From contig NW_024040041.1 of NCBI RefSeq assembly GCF_014851395.1, positions 13,877,742 to 13,941,741 of the forward strand: a stretch of DNA of 64,000 bases. Direction: 5' to 3'. Shown here piece after piece: positions 35,006-46,056 of the stretch. The position numbers were made by a program, and so were the translations under genes. The stretch's first letter is position 1. Each line of letters opens with the position of its first letter. The DNA is from Micropterus salmoides (Eukaryota > Chordata > Actinopteri > Centrarchiformes > Centrarchidae). Under the pieces are notes generated by a model that was given only the letters and a program-made list of their open reading frames with translations, had not been told where the DNA came from and made no database searches.

Positions 35006-35452
35006 ATGATGGACTATAGGACAGGACTGCTGCTTTTAACTGTCTGCTGGGCAGGTGAAGATCTTCATTGATCTTGATCTGAAATATTGTCATTTGTGCC
35101 ACTTATTTTACACATGACATGCATATCTTTTTTGTTTTGACAGGTGTTGATGGTCAGACTCTGACAGAATCTGAACCAGTGGTTAAAAGGCCTGGAGAAT
35201 CCCACAGATTGACATGTACAGGCTCTGGATTCACATTCAGCAGCTATGATATGCATTGGGTCAGACAGGCTCCTGGAAAAGGACTGGAGTGGATTGCCTG
35301 GATTGAAAGTGGTAGTGGTAGCAGCAAATCCTACTCGCAGTCAGTTCAAGGCCGGTTTACCATCTCCAGAGACAACAGCAGACAGCAGGTGTATCTGCAG
35401 ATGAACAGTTTGAAGACTGAAGATTCTGCTGTTTATTATTGTGCTCGAGAGC
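35006..35452 (+). CDS. IGHV: IGHV segment, family V2, apparently functional
   Basis: Leader exon 35006-35054 (MMDYRTGLLLLTVCWA), donor GT, V exon from 35144 after TTTTGACAG, phase 1. Reads GQTLTESEPVVKRPGESH, LTCTGSGFTFSSYDMHWVRQ, GKGLEWIAWIESGSGSS, GRFTISRDNS, VYLQMNSLKTEDSAVYYCA. Cys, Trp and Cys landmarks are intact. CDR2 is two codons longer than in the V2 segments at 9653 and 50236. Promoter and RSS are canonical. A V1a promoter and leader follow 1.3 kb downstream. Confidence 0.92.
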
Positions 35453-35491
35453 CACAGTGACTGAAGTTGGTTGAGCAGCTGTACAAAAACC
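35453..35491 (+). promoter_or_regulatory. Perfect 23-bp-spacer RSS
   Basis: CACAGTG (35453-35459), 23-bp spacer, ACAAAAACC (35483-35491). Confidence 0.92.
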
Positions 35492-35879
35492 TACAGTACT
35501 TATCTTTTGTGCTGATGGAGCCCAAGAATTAATTTTTTTCATAGTATTTATACACTCTATTTTTGTTTTATTGTTGTTGTTGTATACGTTGCTTTATATA
35601 CTATCATTATTATTATACTGATATTTTACATTACGTAAATACATATTTAAATAATACATTGTATAATTTCCTGAAAATTGCTCTTGATAAATATTATTAC
35701 TGAATATTAAACATAAAAAACACAATAAACAAAAACAACAACTAAACATTAAACATATAAAACTTCTTTATGAAACAAGAGCAGGACAAAAAATAAACCA
35801 GTACAAATACTACACATTTCAACAAATTAAGACACAATAGTGTAACTTATGTAGAATTTAAGTGAAAAATAATGTTGCA

Positions 35880-36240
35880 GTTTCTTTTCTAAAATCACTA
35901 GAGGGCAGTCAGTGTCAAGTTGCTCTCTCCTCTGTTTCTAAAAGGAGACACTCAGATCTGGTGTTCTCATTGATCTTAACTGACTGACACTTGAACCCTG
36001 GACTGAACTAAAGCTTAACACTCCTGCTGCTCATGTACACTGGATACTGTGATAGTTGATACTTTTCTACTCTAAACAAAAGTCATGTTAACTTGACTTC
36101 AGTGTGAATATGAAAGTTTGACTATAAGGTGTTTACCATCATCAGTAACTGCAGCTCCACCTGTCAGTGTCAGTTCATCTCAGCAGACATGAAGTAGATC
36201 TCAAGATAAACAGCAGGAAGCCTGAAGTAGCTGCTCTACT
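35880..36240. repeat. V2-V1 intergenic unit
   Basis: Block beginning CACTAGAGGGCAGTCAGTG and including AGGAGACACTCAGATCTG and CTGTGATAGTTGATACTT. Also at 51950-52270, and shorter at 21095-21260 and 62500-62655. In every case a V1a promoter lies downstream, which supports duplication of V2-V1 cassettes. No coding potential. Confidence 0.7.
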
Positions 36241-36694
36241 AGAGTCTGTAAACACTGAAACTGTTAAATGTATTTCATGCAAACCTGCAGCAAAATTAAG
36301 TGTTGATAGTTTTTTCATGTTATTGTAATGCTAATATTAATGAATGTTTTCCATTATCCATGACTCATGTCAATATTTATGTTAAAATAGTAGAAATGAT
36401 CTTATCATTGTTGCAATTACTTAAAAATGTACATAATGGTTTAATATAAAATAGTTATTAATACAATACATTAAAGCATTAATAGTTCAAGTAAAAGCAA
36501 ATAGTTGTTTAATTTCTGTAAATGCAGGAACATTTTCCAAATGTTATAATAGAGTGTATGATAAAATTAAAACATCATATGTAAAGCAGAGGCTATTTCC
36601 AGGCATGTTTTCACTCTGCAGATATAATAACAGTCAACAGACTCTTCTATTGGCTCCAGTTAGACCAACATTGATGCTTCATGTGTTTGATTCT

Positions 36695-36735
36695 GTGCAA
36701 ACTCAGTGACCTTCCTTGTTACTCAGCTATAAAAA
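36695..36735 (+). promoter_or_regulatory. V1a promoter, octamer one base weaker
   Basis: GTGCAAAC (36695-36702, two mismatches) and TATAAAAA (36728-36735). Confidence 0.65.
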
Positions 36736-37021
36736 CTTCCCATCGGGCTGTCAGTGGAGTTCACAGCACGTCACTTTCAACATAAACCATGTTTTCTGTA
36801 GCTCTGCTGCTGCTGTTGGCAGCTGGATGTGAGTCTCTCTGGATTTGTCAAAGTCAGCACTTCTTCTTTTGCAGTATAACTTGATCATTTGTTATGTGAT
36901 AGGCAGGCTTTTGGTCTAATAAGGCCACGGTCGGTTGCAGCTTCTCAGTGAAGCTCCACCCCCTTGTCTCTGTAGAAGCAGGCACACACCTCAGCCTCTT
37001 TAAGAGTGGATTTATAGAGAA

Positions 37022-37954
37022 CAGAGATGGCGACTTAAGTCGCACACACAGTGACTTCAGACTGGACTTGAGACTCGTCCTAAAAAGGCTTCAGACTCGA
37101 CTCGGACTCGAGGGATGGGACTTGTGAACAATGTTTATTTTTAGGAAACGTCTGATGAGCTCTCCATTATTCCCTCCCTCCATTACCTATAACCTGCCTA
37201 CGTAACACGTAGCATCTGCTGCCCGCGGCCGCACGTGAGAGAGGACAACAAACACTGACAGCTACTCCGCCATTCATCGTACACTCAGCATTGGCCATCT
37301 AACGTTAGCTTGCTTCTTGCTTCAGCTACGACCTACGGGAGGTTTACTCCGACTGTCATTCTTTATGAAAAGATGAATGAGCGTTTGTGTACTTGCCAAA
37401 CTTGTGGTGGTCGATAAACGTAATTATTTACGTCCTGCTGGCTGCCATCACCTTAATTATTGCCGTTGGCTAGAAAGAGGTTACAGGTTTATTGTTGACC
37501 TTGTAACTTTACAGTTTTATTTAGTTATAACTTACACTGGGTTTGAGAGTCAACAGGGTTTGTTGACTTACAGTAGTTTATAAGCTTATAATAAGTCATT
37601 AATTGTTGACACATTGTACATTAGGCTACATGGTTGTGCTCTGTAAGTTAAAAACAGGTTACAGGTTTATTGTTTATGCAACGTCACAGTTTTATTTAGT
37701 CAACGTTACACTGGGTTTAAGAGTCTAGGGAGTGTGTTGACTTGCAGTATTTAAGAAGCTGTCAATAATTGCATTGCACATTACATGGTTGTGTTCTGTA
37801 AATGGTTACAGGTTACAGTTACAGAATTCCATATAGCCATGCAGTTTTATTAGCAACCTGGATTGAACGCAGCAGGTGATACAGCATTCGTAATAACCAC
37901 GAGAGACTTGAGACTTGACTTGGACTCGAGCTCAAAGACTTGTGAGCATCTCTG
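37022..37954. mobile_element. Non-autonomous hAT element, 933 bp, perfect 8-bp TSD
   Basis: Both ends start CAGAGATG on their respective strands, and the 8-bp target duplication ATAGAGAA is perfect (37014-37021 and 37955-37962). Subterminal DNA is rich in GACTCGA-type motifs (ACTTCAGACTGGACTTGAGA at the left, GACTTGGACTCGAGCTC at the right). No transposase ORF. A second, partly fuller copy runs from 63470 to the window end. Confidence 0.88.
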
Positions 37955-37962
37955 ATAGAGAA

Positions 37963-39003
37963 CACTCAGGATCTCTCTGTAGGCATTGTGTTCCAGTGTG
38001 GCTAGAGAGCAGGTATGTCTTGCAGAAGTTATGAGTCAAGGCTGACAATGTTTTTAACTTTTGTGAACATGTTTTAATTTGTTTTAATCACAGGTATTTT
38101 AAGCCACCTGTCGTCCAGACCTCGTCAGCTGAATGGCCTGTTGTGCTAAAGTTCACCACAGAGAAGGCAGTGGTGGTTGTTGATAACCCTGAGGTAAAAA
38201 GATTGTCTAGTAGAGCTATGCAAGTTTACTAGTTTGTGTGCCTTTTGATAACATGATTTACTTTGCAGTGGGCCTAAACGTCTGATCTGTAAACGAGGTG
38301 GAGTCAGAGCTGGGTTGACTATTTACTGCATTGTTTGAGGTAAAGATCATCTGTCAGGTATTTAGCAGGTATGTTTTTGTAATTTTAGGGTTGTATAGCC
38401 ACTGATGCTATTCGTGCTTGAATTTTTATGTCAATTCTTATTTTATTAGATTTGTTACAGGTGGATGGGCCCCTGTGAATGTGTTTGCCAACTAAGGTCT
38501 ACTAAGGGTGTGGCTGTCTTCCCTTTTTTTGGCTGTGTGATTTCCCTCAGCTTGTTAGCCATTTCTTCCCCTTTTTAGTGTTCTGCCAGACGGACAGGGT
38601 GGTGGATTGTGGGAACCCCTTTCCCCTTCACTGCATGTGGTGGTGTGTATGACAGCTGTGTGCGCATGCTTAACTTAGTTTTATTGTGTGGCATTTGTGT
38701 GTATCTTGCTGTGTTTAGGTGGCTGCGCACCAGTGTGAGTGGTGGTGTCAAGGTACCTGGGTGGCCCACAGGTAACCCCCCTGCAGGTCTGGCTCCTGTA
38801 GATGCTGAGGTGTTTTTAACTGTGTGCTTTTATTCCTTAGCATTTCTGGCAGTATTGGCATCTACATCTTATCTGTTTTTATTGTTTGCGCTTGTGCAGC
38901 AAATAAAATTGCCCAAAGCCTGTTTTTTTTAATTGTTTAAATAAATCTTCCTTCCAGTCGAAACCCATGTCTCTGAATTTTATTAATTGTGGGGAAACCC
39001 ATG
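37963..39003. other. Unidentified insert beside the hAT
   Basis: Together with 36896-37013 this forms about 1.2 kb of non-V DNA that hosted the hAT. It has splice-like AG/GT signals and 'aaataaaa' near 38900 but no recognisable protein. It may be part of a retroelement or of an unrelated locus carried in. Confidence 0.4.
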
Positions 39004-39179
39004 GCAACTGGATTGCCATGGGTGGATTGGAAGCTCACGTGTTGGATGCACTTCAAGCTACATAGATTCACTAAAGAACAAGTTCAGTATCTCCTTAGAC
39101 TTTTCCAGCAACAGAGTGACTCTAAACGGACAGAATGTGCAGCCTGAAGACACTGCTGTGTATTACTGTGCCAGAGAGC

Positions 39180-39218
39180 CACAATGACACAAACCATCAG
39201 GAGACCTGAACAAAACCC
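39180..39218 (+). promoter_or_regulatory. V1b-type RSS
   Basis: Heptamer CACAATG (39180-39186, one mismatch), 23-bp spacer, nonamer ACAAAACCC (39210-39218, one mismatch). Confidence 0.8.
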
Positions 39219-39237
39219 CTCAGTGCCTGAACACTTT

Positions 39238-39341
39238 GATGGGGGGTGGTGATGGCTAAGTGGATAAGTCACATGCATTTGGTTTGAGCGACCCGGATTC
39301 AAATCCACTGTGAGACACCAATGTGTCCCTGAGCAAGACAC
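39238..39341 (+). mobile_element. tRNA-derived SINE fragment
   Basis: Box A-like TGGCTAAGTGGA and box B-like GGATTCAAATCC about 40 bp apart, followed by CCCTGAGCAAGACACTTA, which is typical of fish tRNA-SINEs. It is inserted in the V1b 3' flank right after TGCCTGAACAC. It is not a functional tRNA gene: no acceptor stem pairs with its 3' end. Confidence 0.65.
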
Positions 39342-39860
39342 TTAAAGGTTCAGTGTGTAATAATTCTGAGGATCTATTGACAGGAATGCAATATAATATC
39401 CATAACTATGTTTTCAGTGGTGTATAAAGACCTTCCATAATGAGCCATTATGTTTTTATTACCTTAGAATGAGCCATTTATATCTGTTATGTTATATATA
39501 TTTCTACCATAGACGACAACGGACAGCTCTACAGAGCGCGTTTCGTCACCACGGCGTTCTTCTTCTGCTTGTATTATTCAGTGTAGTGTAGACGCCCATC
39601 ACTACATTAAATGCATCTGTAGAATTCAATTCAATTTTATTTATATAGCGCCAAATCACAACAACAGTTATCTCACAGCGCTTTTCATAAAAGAGCAGGT
39701 CTAGACCGTACTCTGTGATGTTATTTACAGAAGCCCAACAGTTCCCACCAAGAGCAAGCACTAGGCGACAGAGGCAAGGAAAAACTTCCTTTTAAGAGGC
39801 AGAAACCTCGAGCAGAACCATGGCTCAGGGTGGGCGGCCATCTGCCTCGACCGGTTGGGG

Positions 39861-39872
39861 TGAGAGAGAGAG

Positions 39873-39914
<42 letters not shown>
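39861..39914. repeat. (GA)n microsatellite
   Basis: GAGA-rich tract of about 54 bp inside the composite repeat. It generates charged ORF shadows on both strands. Confidence 0.95.
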
Positions 39915-39915
<1 letters not shown>

Positions 39916-40555
39916 AGGAGAGGAACAGAGAGGAAAAGAGAGGGATGTAAGGGAGAGAGAGAGAGAGGGGAGGGAGGCAGCCTACACAATATACACACAG
40001 AGGTACAGACAGTAAAGGTGATGTTGCTATAGACTAAATGAAAAATGGTACAGATATTTATAATAGTGTTAATGGTAACAGTCGTAATGTTAATGATTAT
40101 AATAACAATAATAACAATAAGACTAGCAACAATAGTCGTTGTAGCAGAGGGTGTCGAGCAGGAACACGGGGGCAGCAGGTGACCCGCAGCCACAGATCCA
40201 GACTCCACAGCTCCAGAGCCTGAAACACCTGCAGGAAGTGATAGGAGGAGAGAGGAGAGGGACGAGAAAGCACAAGACTACCAGAAAGGGGAGAAGTTGT
40301 GTTAGTAACTTGCAATAATGGGATGAGGTTGCATACAGAGGGAGAGAAAGTAGAGGAGAGAGGAGCTCAGTGCATCATGGGAAATCCCCCGGCAGTCTAG
40401 GCCTATAGCAGCATAACTAAGGGATGGTTCAGGACTCACCTGAGCCAGCCCTAACTATAAGCTTTATCAAAGAGGAAAGTCTTAAGCCTACTCTTAAATG
40501 TGGAGATGGTGTCTGCCTCCTGAACCCAAACTGAAACCTGGTTCCACAGGAGAGG

Positions 40556-40608
40556 AGCTTGATAGCTGAATGCTATAATCAAATATTATAGCGTTCAGCT
40601 ATCAAGCT
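40556..40608. repeat. Near-perfect hairpin, 24-bp arms
   Basis: Arm 40556-40579 (AGCTTGATAGCTGAATGCTA...) pairs with 40585-40608 with a single mismatch and a 5-nt loop (CAAAT). It sits at the end of a dispersed repeat and probably reflects a local inverted duplication. Confidence 0.85.
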
Positions 40609-42066
40609 TAATAATAATATTAACAACAATCAGCAGTCTCTGAGTAGTCTTCTAGTTTATTAGAAGTAAGAACTGAAGTGACATTTGGACAAATGAACGA
40701 GCACACACGTATTATTTAGCACGAGAGCCGACAGCCTGTGGATCTTTATACCATGAAGCCAGATGGAGTCTGAACAGATACAAACAGCTAACAGAAGAAA
40801 TCACCGATGTTGTGGATTTTCCCAGATAGAAGGCTATAATGTGGAACAGATGTTTTCAAAGCAGTGCTGAAGCTGTCTGTTGTGGACAGGTAATTAACTT
40901 GTTTGTCAAACTTTAGATACAAATGAAAGCTGTTGTTTGATAACTATAGCTTGAAACTGGCCATAATCACAGAGAGCTGTCACATGTTTCCCCCGTCAGT
41001 GGTGTGAAATATGTAGCTGTATTAATTTCATGTCACCTTCTTATTCTCCAGCCTGTGGGTTGGCTTTGCTGGTTACCAGACAATCAGTAAATAAAACGTA
41101 ACATTAGCTTAAAGCATGGAAGCATCAGCCAGCTAAACTTTTACTGCCCTGGTTGAAAAATCATGTAAGGTTAGTTGGATTGGTTTATTCTCCAGCGCTG
41201 TGCTTTGGATTTTGGTGTAAAATATGTAGTTGGATTGTAATTTCATGTAGTTCTTCTCCAGCCTCTGTTATGGCTTTGTTACGTGGACAGAAATGTGCCC
41301 TTACCTTCGTCAAACAGCTGATGAATATTGTTGCCAATAAAACGGTAACAGCAGGGAAGCTCACATCAGCAGCTTAACTTCACATTTTACTGCCCTGGTG
41401 GAAAACAGTAACTATTCAGTTCAAAAACACCAAAGTACGAGGAAGACAGAACGAACCAGACGTGAGTTTTTATTTTGCATCATAGAAACTAGCGGAAGGC
41501 ACCAGGCAGGAGGGCATGAGACAGGAGGCTCCAGGCTGCAGCCATAAAGTCTTGGCAGAATTGCATAGTATCCCTTTAAGAGGTGGGTACTGTTATAAGA
41601 GTTGTTGTGGGTTATGTTTTAGTTGTATTTTTCCCTGTGTTTCTGATTTTGCCATTGCTTCATGTGTCTTTCTGTTTGCCTCTGTTTCTTGTGTTCCTTG
41701 TCCTTAGTTATTGATGTCTTGTCCATCCTTGAGTATTGTCGCATGCTTTGCTTCCTGTTTTATTTTGTTATCATCAGTGTTTCTCGTCTAGCTTTGTTCT
41801 TGTTTTGTTAGTTTATTTTAGTCTTGTTCATTCTATATTCAGTTTATAACCTACCTGTTTTTTGTACTTTTGCTTATGGATCTGTCTGCTTGTGTTTTTG
41901 GTTTATTCTGTATTCTGGTTGACTCTGTTTTGGTTTCAAGGTCTGTCTGGTTTCTACGCCTTCCTGTTTCACTCTGCCCTGTTCACTCTGTCTGTCTGCG
42001 TGCCTAATTAGTTCCTCATGAGTCTCACCTGTGCACTCCCTCCCTGATCTTTTGCCTGTGCATTTA

Positions 42067-43215
42067 ACACTAGAACCGCCAACAGGTCAAATTTACCCGC
42101 AGCTGTTTTTTGATTGTATGTATCTTTGTTTCAATATAATATTCAAGTCCCCCAGTCTCTGGCTTTTCCTAAAAGTGTGTTATGTAGCACCCCCTGTTGT
42201 TAAGAAATGTCAAGATAAAGCCAGATTTTAAAAATGGGCATTTATACCTTTAAGCGCCAGCAGGTAAAATTGATAAAATACAGTAATTTTCATGCTGTTC
42301 ATGTCGTGGGTTTAGATAAACATGCTATGTTGCTATTGGCAACCCCTTTCCCACTACAGGCATTACACTTGCTTTATTTAATTGTAATTTTGAAAATATT
42401 TTATGTTTTTAACACAAACACACACACACATACACACACACACACACGCGCTTTCTGGTTTATTTATTTATTTTATTTTTAACATAGTTTTATTTTTTTA
42501 ACACACACACACACATAATTACTGTGTAATTAACACGGTGTGTTCTGCGGTCCCTTCAAGACAGCGTGCGGCTCCCTCCTGTGCTTTTTGACCGGCTATA
42601 ACTTTTCCAGTGCTGTGTAATTTTTAGTAAAAGTGATCATTATACATCTTTCCACTGGGTAAAAATTTACTATGAATTTTGGAGTTGATAATAATCTTTT
42701 CTTTCGAATAAATAGCCTACTTTTATTTGGACTTTCAAACTTTTGTAGCTATGTGTTATTCTCTGGATGCCCGATGGAGTCCGAAAAACAAGCAGAAAAG
42801 TAAGAACTAGCCGACATTGAGGCTATTATTATAGCCGCCTATAAAACACTACAACAGTCAGTCTTTTTTTGTAAATTGTATGCTGCATTTAAATTCAAGC
42901 TGTGTTTAGAATATAACTAGGTTATAACATCTATGACATCAAAAGAGCCGCCACGTGTGAACGTGCCCTTCACAGATGCGCAGCGCAAGCGATCATCCTG
43001 CACGGTGAAGACAATGAATAGAATGGAATAAACTTTCTGTCAATTCCTGAAATATGGGGATGGTGTTTATAGGAAATGCACAGCCAATGTGCTAAATCTT
43101 TCCCAAAGTGTGTTGGAGCAACATGTAGCAGAAATAATCACAAAATCACTGTATTTTTATAGCAGGTAGATTTTACCCGCTATGGTGTTATAGGTATACA
43201 ATGAACCCTGGCGGT
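42067..43215. mobile_element. Putative TTAA-side DNA element
   Basis: Left end TTAACACTAGAACCGCCA; right end CTGGCGGTGAACC (reverse complement GGTTCACCGCCAG), sharing ACCGCCA. Both ends also carry an AGGT..TTTACCCGC motif. The flanks look like one repeat interrupted (GCCTGTGCATT before, CTCAGTTCAGTTTTGTC after). Possibly piggyBac-like. No transposase ORF. It includes a CA microsatellite near 42415-42450. Confidence 0.35.
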
Positions 43216-43554
43216 GAACCCTCAGTTCAGTTTTGTCTATGTGGCGTTCTTGTCGTTGGATGTTGAGTGTTCTGTTTGCTTTGTTCCCAGTTTTTGGATT
43301 ACCCTGAGTTCCTTGGATTTACTCTTTGTTGGATTTACCTTTGTTCTGGATTCTGCTGTGTTTGGACCTTTTGCCCCGAGCTTCCATGTAAGCCTGTTTA
43401 GTTTACTTGAAAAACTTTATTTCGAACAGCATCCTCCTCTCGCCTTGCCGTTATCTGCATTTGGGTCCACACTCCTCAGTTCCCCTCCCTTCCCTCAGCC
43501 AAACATGACAATAATATTGCCTAAAGGAAGCATATATAAAGTGAACAGGATTGG

Positions 43555-43765
43555 TCCGAGCACACGGTGGTGCACCGTGTCTGTGTGGGTTTTCTACGGG
43601 TTCTCCGGTTTCCCCCACCATCAAAAACATGTTATGAAGGTTCTCCACTCAGTGGCTGGCAGTAGCCTACTGTAGCTGCCCACTGCTCCCTTCAGGGATG
43701 GGTTAAATGCAGAGGATGAATTTTGCCAATGTGTATGTGACAATAAAGTATGTTCTTCTTCACAT
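43555..43765 (+). repeat. SINE-like 3' tail with TTC end
   Basis: GGTTTCCCCCACCATCAAAA, TGCCCACTGCTCCCTTCAGG, TAAATGCAGAGGATGAATTT and GTGACAATAAAGTATG followed by TTCTTCTTC: a typical 3' end of a fish SINE or LINE. It abuts the LINE reverse-transcriptase fragment. Confidence 0.55.
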
Positions 43766-45418
43766 CCTTGTGGAACTCCATGACTGGCTTTTGCATGTAT
43801 GGAGGATTCATTGTTAACATGTACAAACTGAAATCGATCTGATAAATAGGACTTAAACCAGCTTAGAGCAGTTCCTTTAATGCCAATGACATTTTCCAGT
43901 CTCTGTAATAGGATCTGATGGTCAATGGTATCAAATGCAGCGCTAAGTCTAATAAAACCAGTACAGAGACAAGTCCTTTGTCTGATGCAATAAGGAGGTC
44001 GTTAGTCATTTTCACCAGTGCTGTCTCTGTGCTATGATGAGCTCTAAATCCTGACTGAAAATCCTCAAATAAACTATTGCTCTGTAGAAAGTCACACAGC
44101 TGTTTAGCAACTGCTTTCTCCAGAACCTTAGAGAGAAATGGAAGGTTAGATATAGATCTGTAGTTGGCTAAAACATCCAGATCAAATTTGGGCTTTTTCA
44201 GAAGAGGTTTAATTAAAGCTACTTTAAAGTACTGTGGTACATAGCCTGTTGATAGAGATAGATTGATCATATCTAGTATAGAAGTGCTGACTAAGGGTAA
44301 AACATCTTTAAGCAACCTAGTCGGGATGGGGTCTAAGAGGCAGGTTGATGGTTTAGATGAAGAAATTATTGAAGTTAGTTGGTAAAGATTGAGGGAAGCA
44401 AAACAGTCTAAACATGTATCTGGTTCTACAGCTGTTTCTAAGGTTCCTGAGTTTAGAGATAAGTCGGTGCCAGTTAAGGGCAGGTCTTGGTGAATTTTGT
44501 TTCTAATATTATATTGTATCATTAAAGAAGCTCATGAAGTTGTAACTATGGGAATACTTGGCTCAATAGAGCTGTGACTCTCTGTCAGCCTGGCTACAGT
44601 GCTGAAAGAAACCTGGGGTTGTTCCTATTTTCCTCTATTAATGACGAGTAGTATGCTGCTCTGGCATTACGGAGGGCCTTCCTATAAGTTTTAAGACTAT
44701 CTTGCCAAATTAAACGAGAATTTTCCACTTTGGTGGAACACCAATTCCTCTCAATTTTCCGTGATATTTGCTTTAATTTGCGAGTTTCAGTATTATACCA
44801 TGGAGCTAACCGTCTTTGTTTTATTATTTGCTTTTTTAGAGGGGCTACAGAGTCGAGTGCCATTCGCAGTGAGCCTGCAGCACTATCAACAAGATGATCG
44901 ATTTGGGAGGGACTGAAATTAGCATAAGAGTCCTCCGTTACTTTGTGACTAGATAGTGAATTTAGAGCTGATGGAATCGCATCCTTAAATTATGCTACAG
45001 CACTATCAGACAGACATCTTGTATTGAAATTTTTGCCTAATGGCGTGTAGTTCAGCAATACAAACTCAAAAGTTAAACAGTGGTCAGATAAAGAGGGATT
45101 CTGTGGGAACACTATTAAATGTTCAATTTCAATACCGTATACCAGAAAAAGGTCAAGGGTGTGGTTATAACAATCAGTCGGTTTGAATCTAATAGAGAGA
45201 TTAACACAGGACTAAGGCTGTCATTCTCAACTTTCACATGAATATTAAAATCCCCTACAATAATAACTTTGTCCGTTTTAAGGACTAAAGTTGAGAAAAA
45301 ATCTGCAAATTCAGATAAGAATTCAAAATACGGGCCAGGTGCTCGGTACACTATAACAAAAAGAATTGGTTGCAGACTTAATAAAGAAGCAGCTAACTTG
45401 TTTGTCCACCTATTGTGT
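43760..45418 (-). pseudogene. L2-type LINE ORF2 remnant (endonuclease and RT)
   Basis: Minus strand from right to left: endonuclease part (about 45380-45130: YRAPGPYFEFLSEF, KVIIVGDFNIHV), a linker (44863-44594: APWYNTETRKLKQISRK, NARAAYYSSLI), then reverse transcriptase (44522-43863: LLDPIPTRLLKD, LANYRSISNLPFLSKVLEK, SGFRAHHSTETALVKM) and finally a shifted-frame GVPQG block near 43760. The catalytic YADD box is not reached, and several frameshifts separate the parts. The right edge abuts V2 5' flank (TACTGAAACATGAAACTC). Confidence 0.82.
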
Positions 45419-45544
45419 AAATTATACTGAAACATGAAACTCTTGCAGGAATCACTCATGTACAGTAAACACTGATTCTCCAGTTTCCCCAAACAGTAGC
45501 TGAGATCCAAGTCAAATCCAGTTTCTCCCTGTGAGGAGGAGTCA

Positions 45545-45552
45545 ATGCAAAA
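45545..45552 (+). promoter_or_regulatory. V2 promoter octamer (ATGCAAAA)
   Basis: Same block and spacing as the other V2 promoters. Confidence 0.75.
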
Positions 45553-45624
45553 CTCAGATGTCTTCCACCTCTACTTATCTGACTGCAGAGAGGATGACAG
45601 AGAACAGTGGACACACAGTTTAAC

Positions 45625-46056
45625 ATGATGGACTATAGGACAGGACTGCTGCTTTTAACTGTCTGCTGGGCAGGTGAAGATCTTCACTGATCTTAATCAA
45701 ATTATTTTTGTTGTCATCAGCTTATTTCACTTGATGATTTTTATCCTCTTAACAGGTGTTGATGGTCAGACTCTGACAGAATCTGAACCAGTGGTTCAAA
45801 GACCTGGAGAATCTCACAGATTGACCTGTACAGCCTCTGGATTCACATTCAGCAGCTATAGCATGGGCTGGGTCAGGCAGACTCCTGGAAAAGGACTGGA
45901 GTGGGTTGCTTTTATCTATACTGATGGTAGCGGCACATTCTACTCTCAGTCAGTTCAAGGCCGGTTTACCATCTCCAGAGACAACAGCAGACAGCAGGTG
46001 TATCTGCAGATGAACAGTCTGAAGACTGAAGATTCTGCTGTTTATTATTGTGCTCG
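45625..46056 (+). CDS. IGHV: IGHV V2 with intact ORF but no RSS heptamer
   Basis: Leader exon 45625-45673 (MMDYRTGLLLLTVCWA); V exon from 45756. Open frame: GQTLTESEPVVQRPGESH, LTCTASGFTFSSYSMGWVRQ, GKGLEWVAFIYTDGSGT, RFTISRDNS, MNSLKTEDSAVYYCA. The promoter is intact. After TGTGCTCG, 22 bp present in other V2 segments (end of V, heptamer, start of spacer) are missing. The frame then runs through the residual spacer and degenerate nonamer ACAAAATTC (46070-46078) for another 39 codons. It could be transcribed but should not rearrange. The same deletion is in the V2 pseudogene at 3311. Confidence 0.88.

Larger units (their letters stand above)
36789..39179 (+). pseudogene. IGHV: Fused V1a leader and V1b exon remnant with 2.1-kb insert
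   Basis: Leader exon 36789-36828 is V1a type (MFSVALLLLLAAG). The intron is normal to about 36895 (GATCATTTGTTAT), then foreign DNA follows to about 39003. The V exon resumes inside FR2 (TGGATTGGAAGC) and continues KNKFSISLDFSS, VTLNGQNVQPED, TAVYYCAREP. FR1, CDR1 and most of FR2 are gone. The RSS and 3' flank are V1b type, so the 5' and 3' halves come from different subtypes. It is not expressible as a V domain. Confidence 0.83.
39343..41580. repeat. Composite repeat block
   Basis: Starts with AAAGGTTCAGTGTGTAA (as at 26697). At about 39622 another fish-wide repeat begins (TTTTATTTATATAGCGCC) and continues past 40600 with AGGCAAGGAAAAACTTCC, a GA-rich tract and CTGGTTCCACAGGAGAGGAG. The first element seems to resume at about 40640 and to end near 41580 (ATCCCTTTAAGAG). 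No intact gene is seen in it. Confidence 0.55.

Noticed and set aside
38609..38932. Hydrophobic 107-residue ORF with transmembrane-like stretches
   Set aside because: Lies in T-rich insert DNA, with no homology recognised and no promoter; hydrophobicity follows from base composition.
39238..39300. tRNA gene with boxes A and B
   Set aside because: No pairing acceptor stem, and it continues into a SINE body; treated as a SINE fragment.
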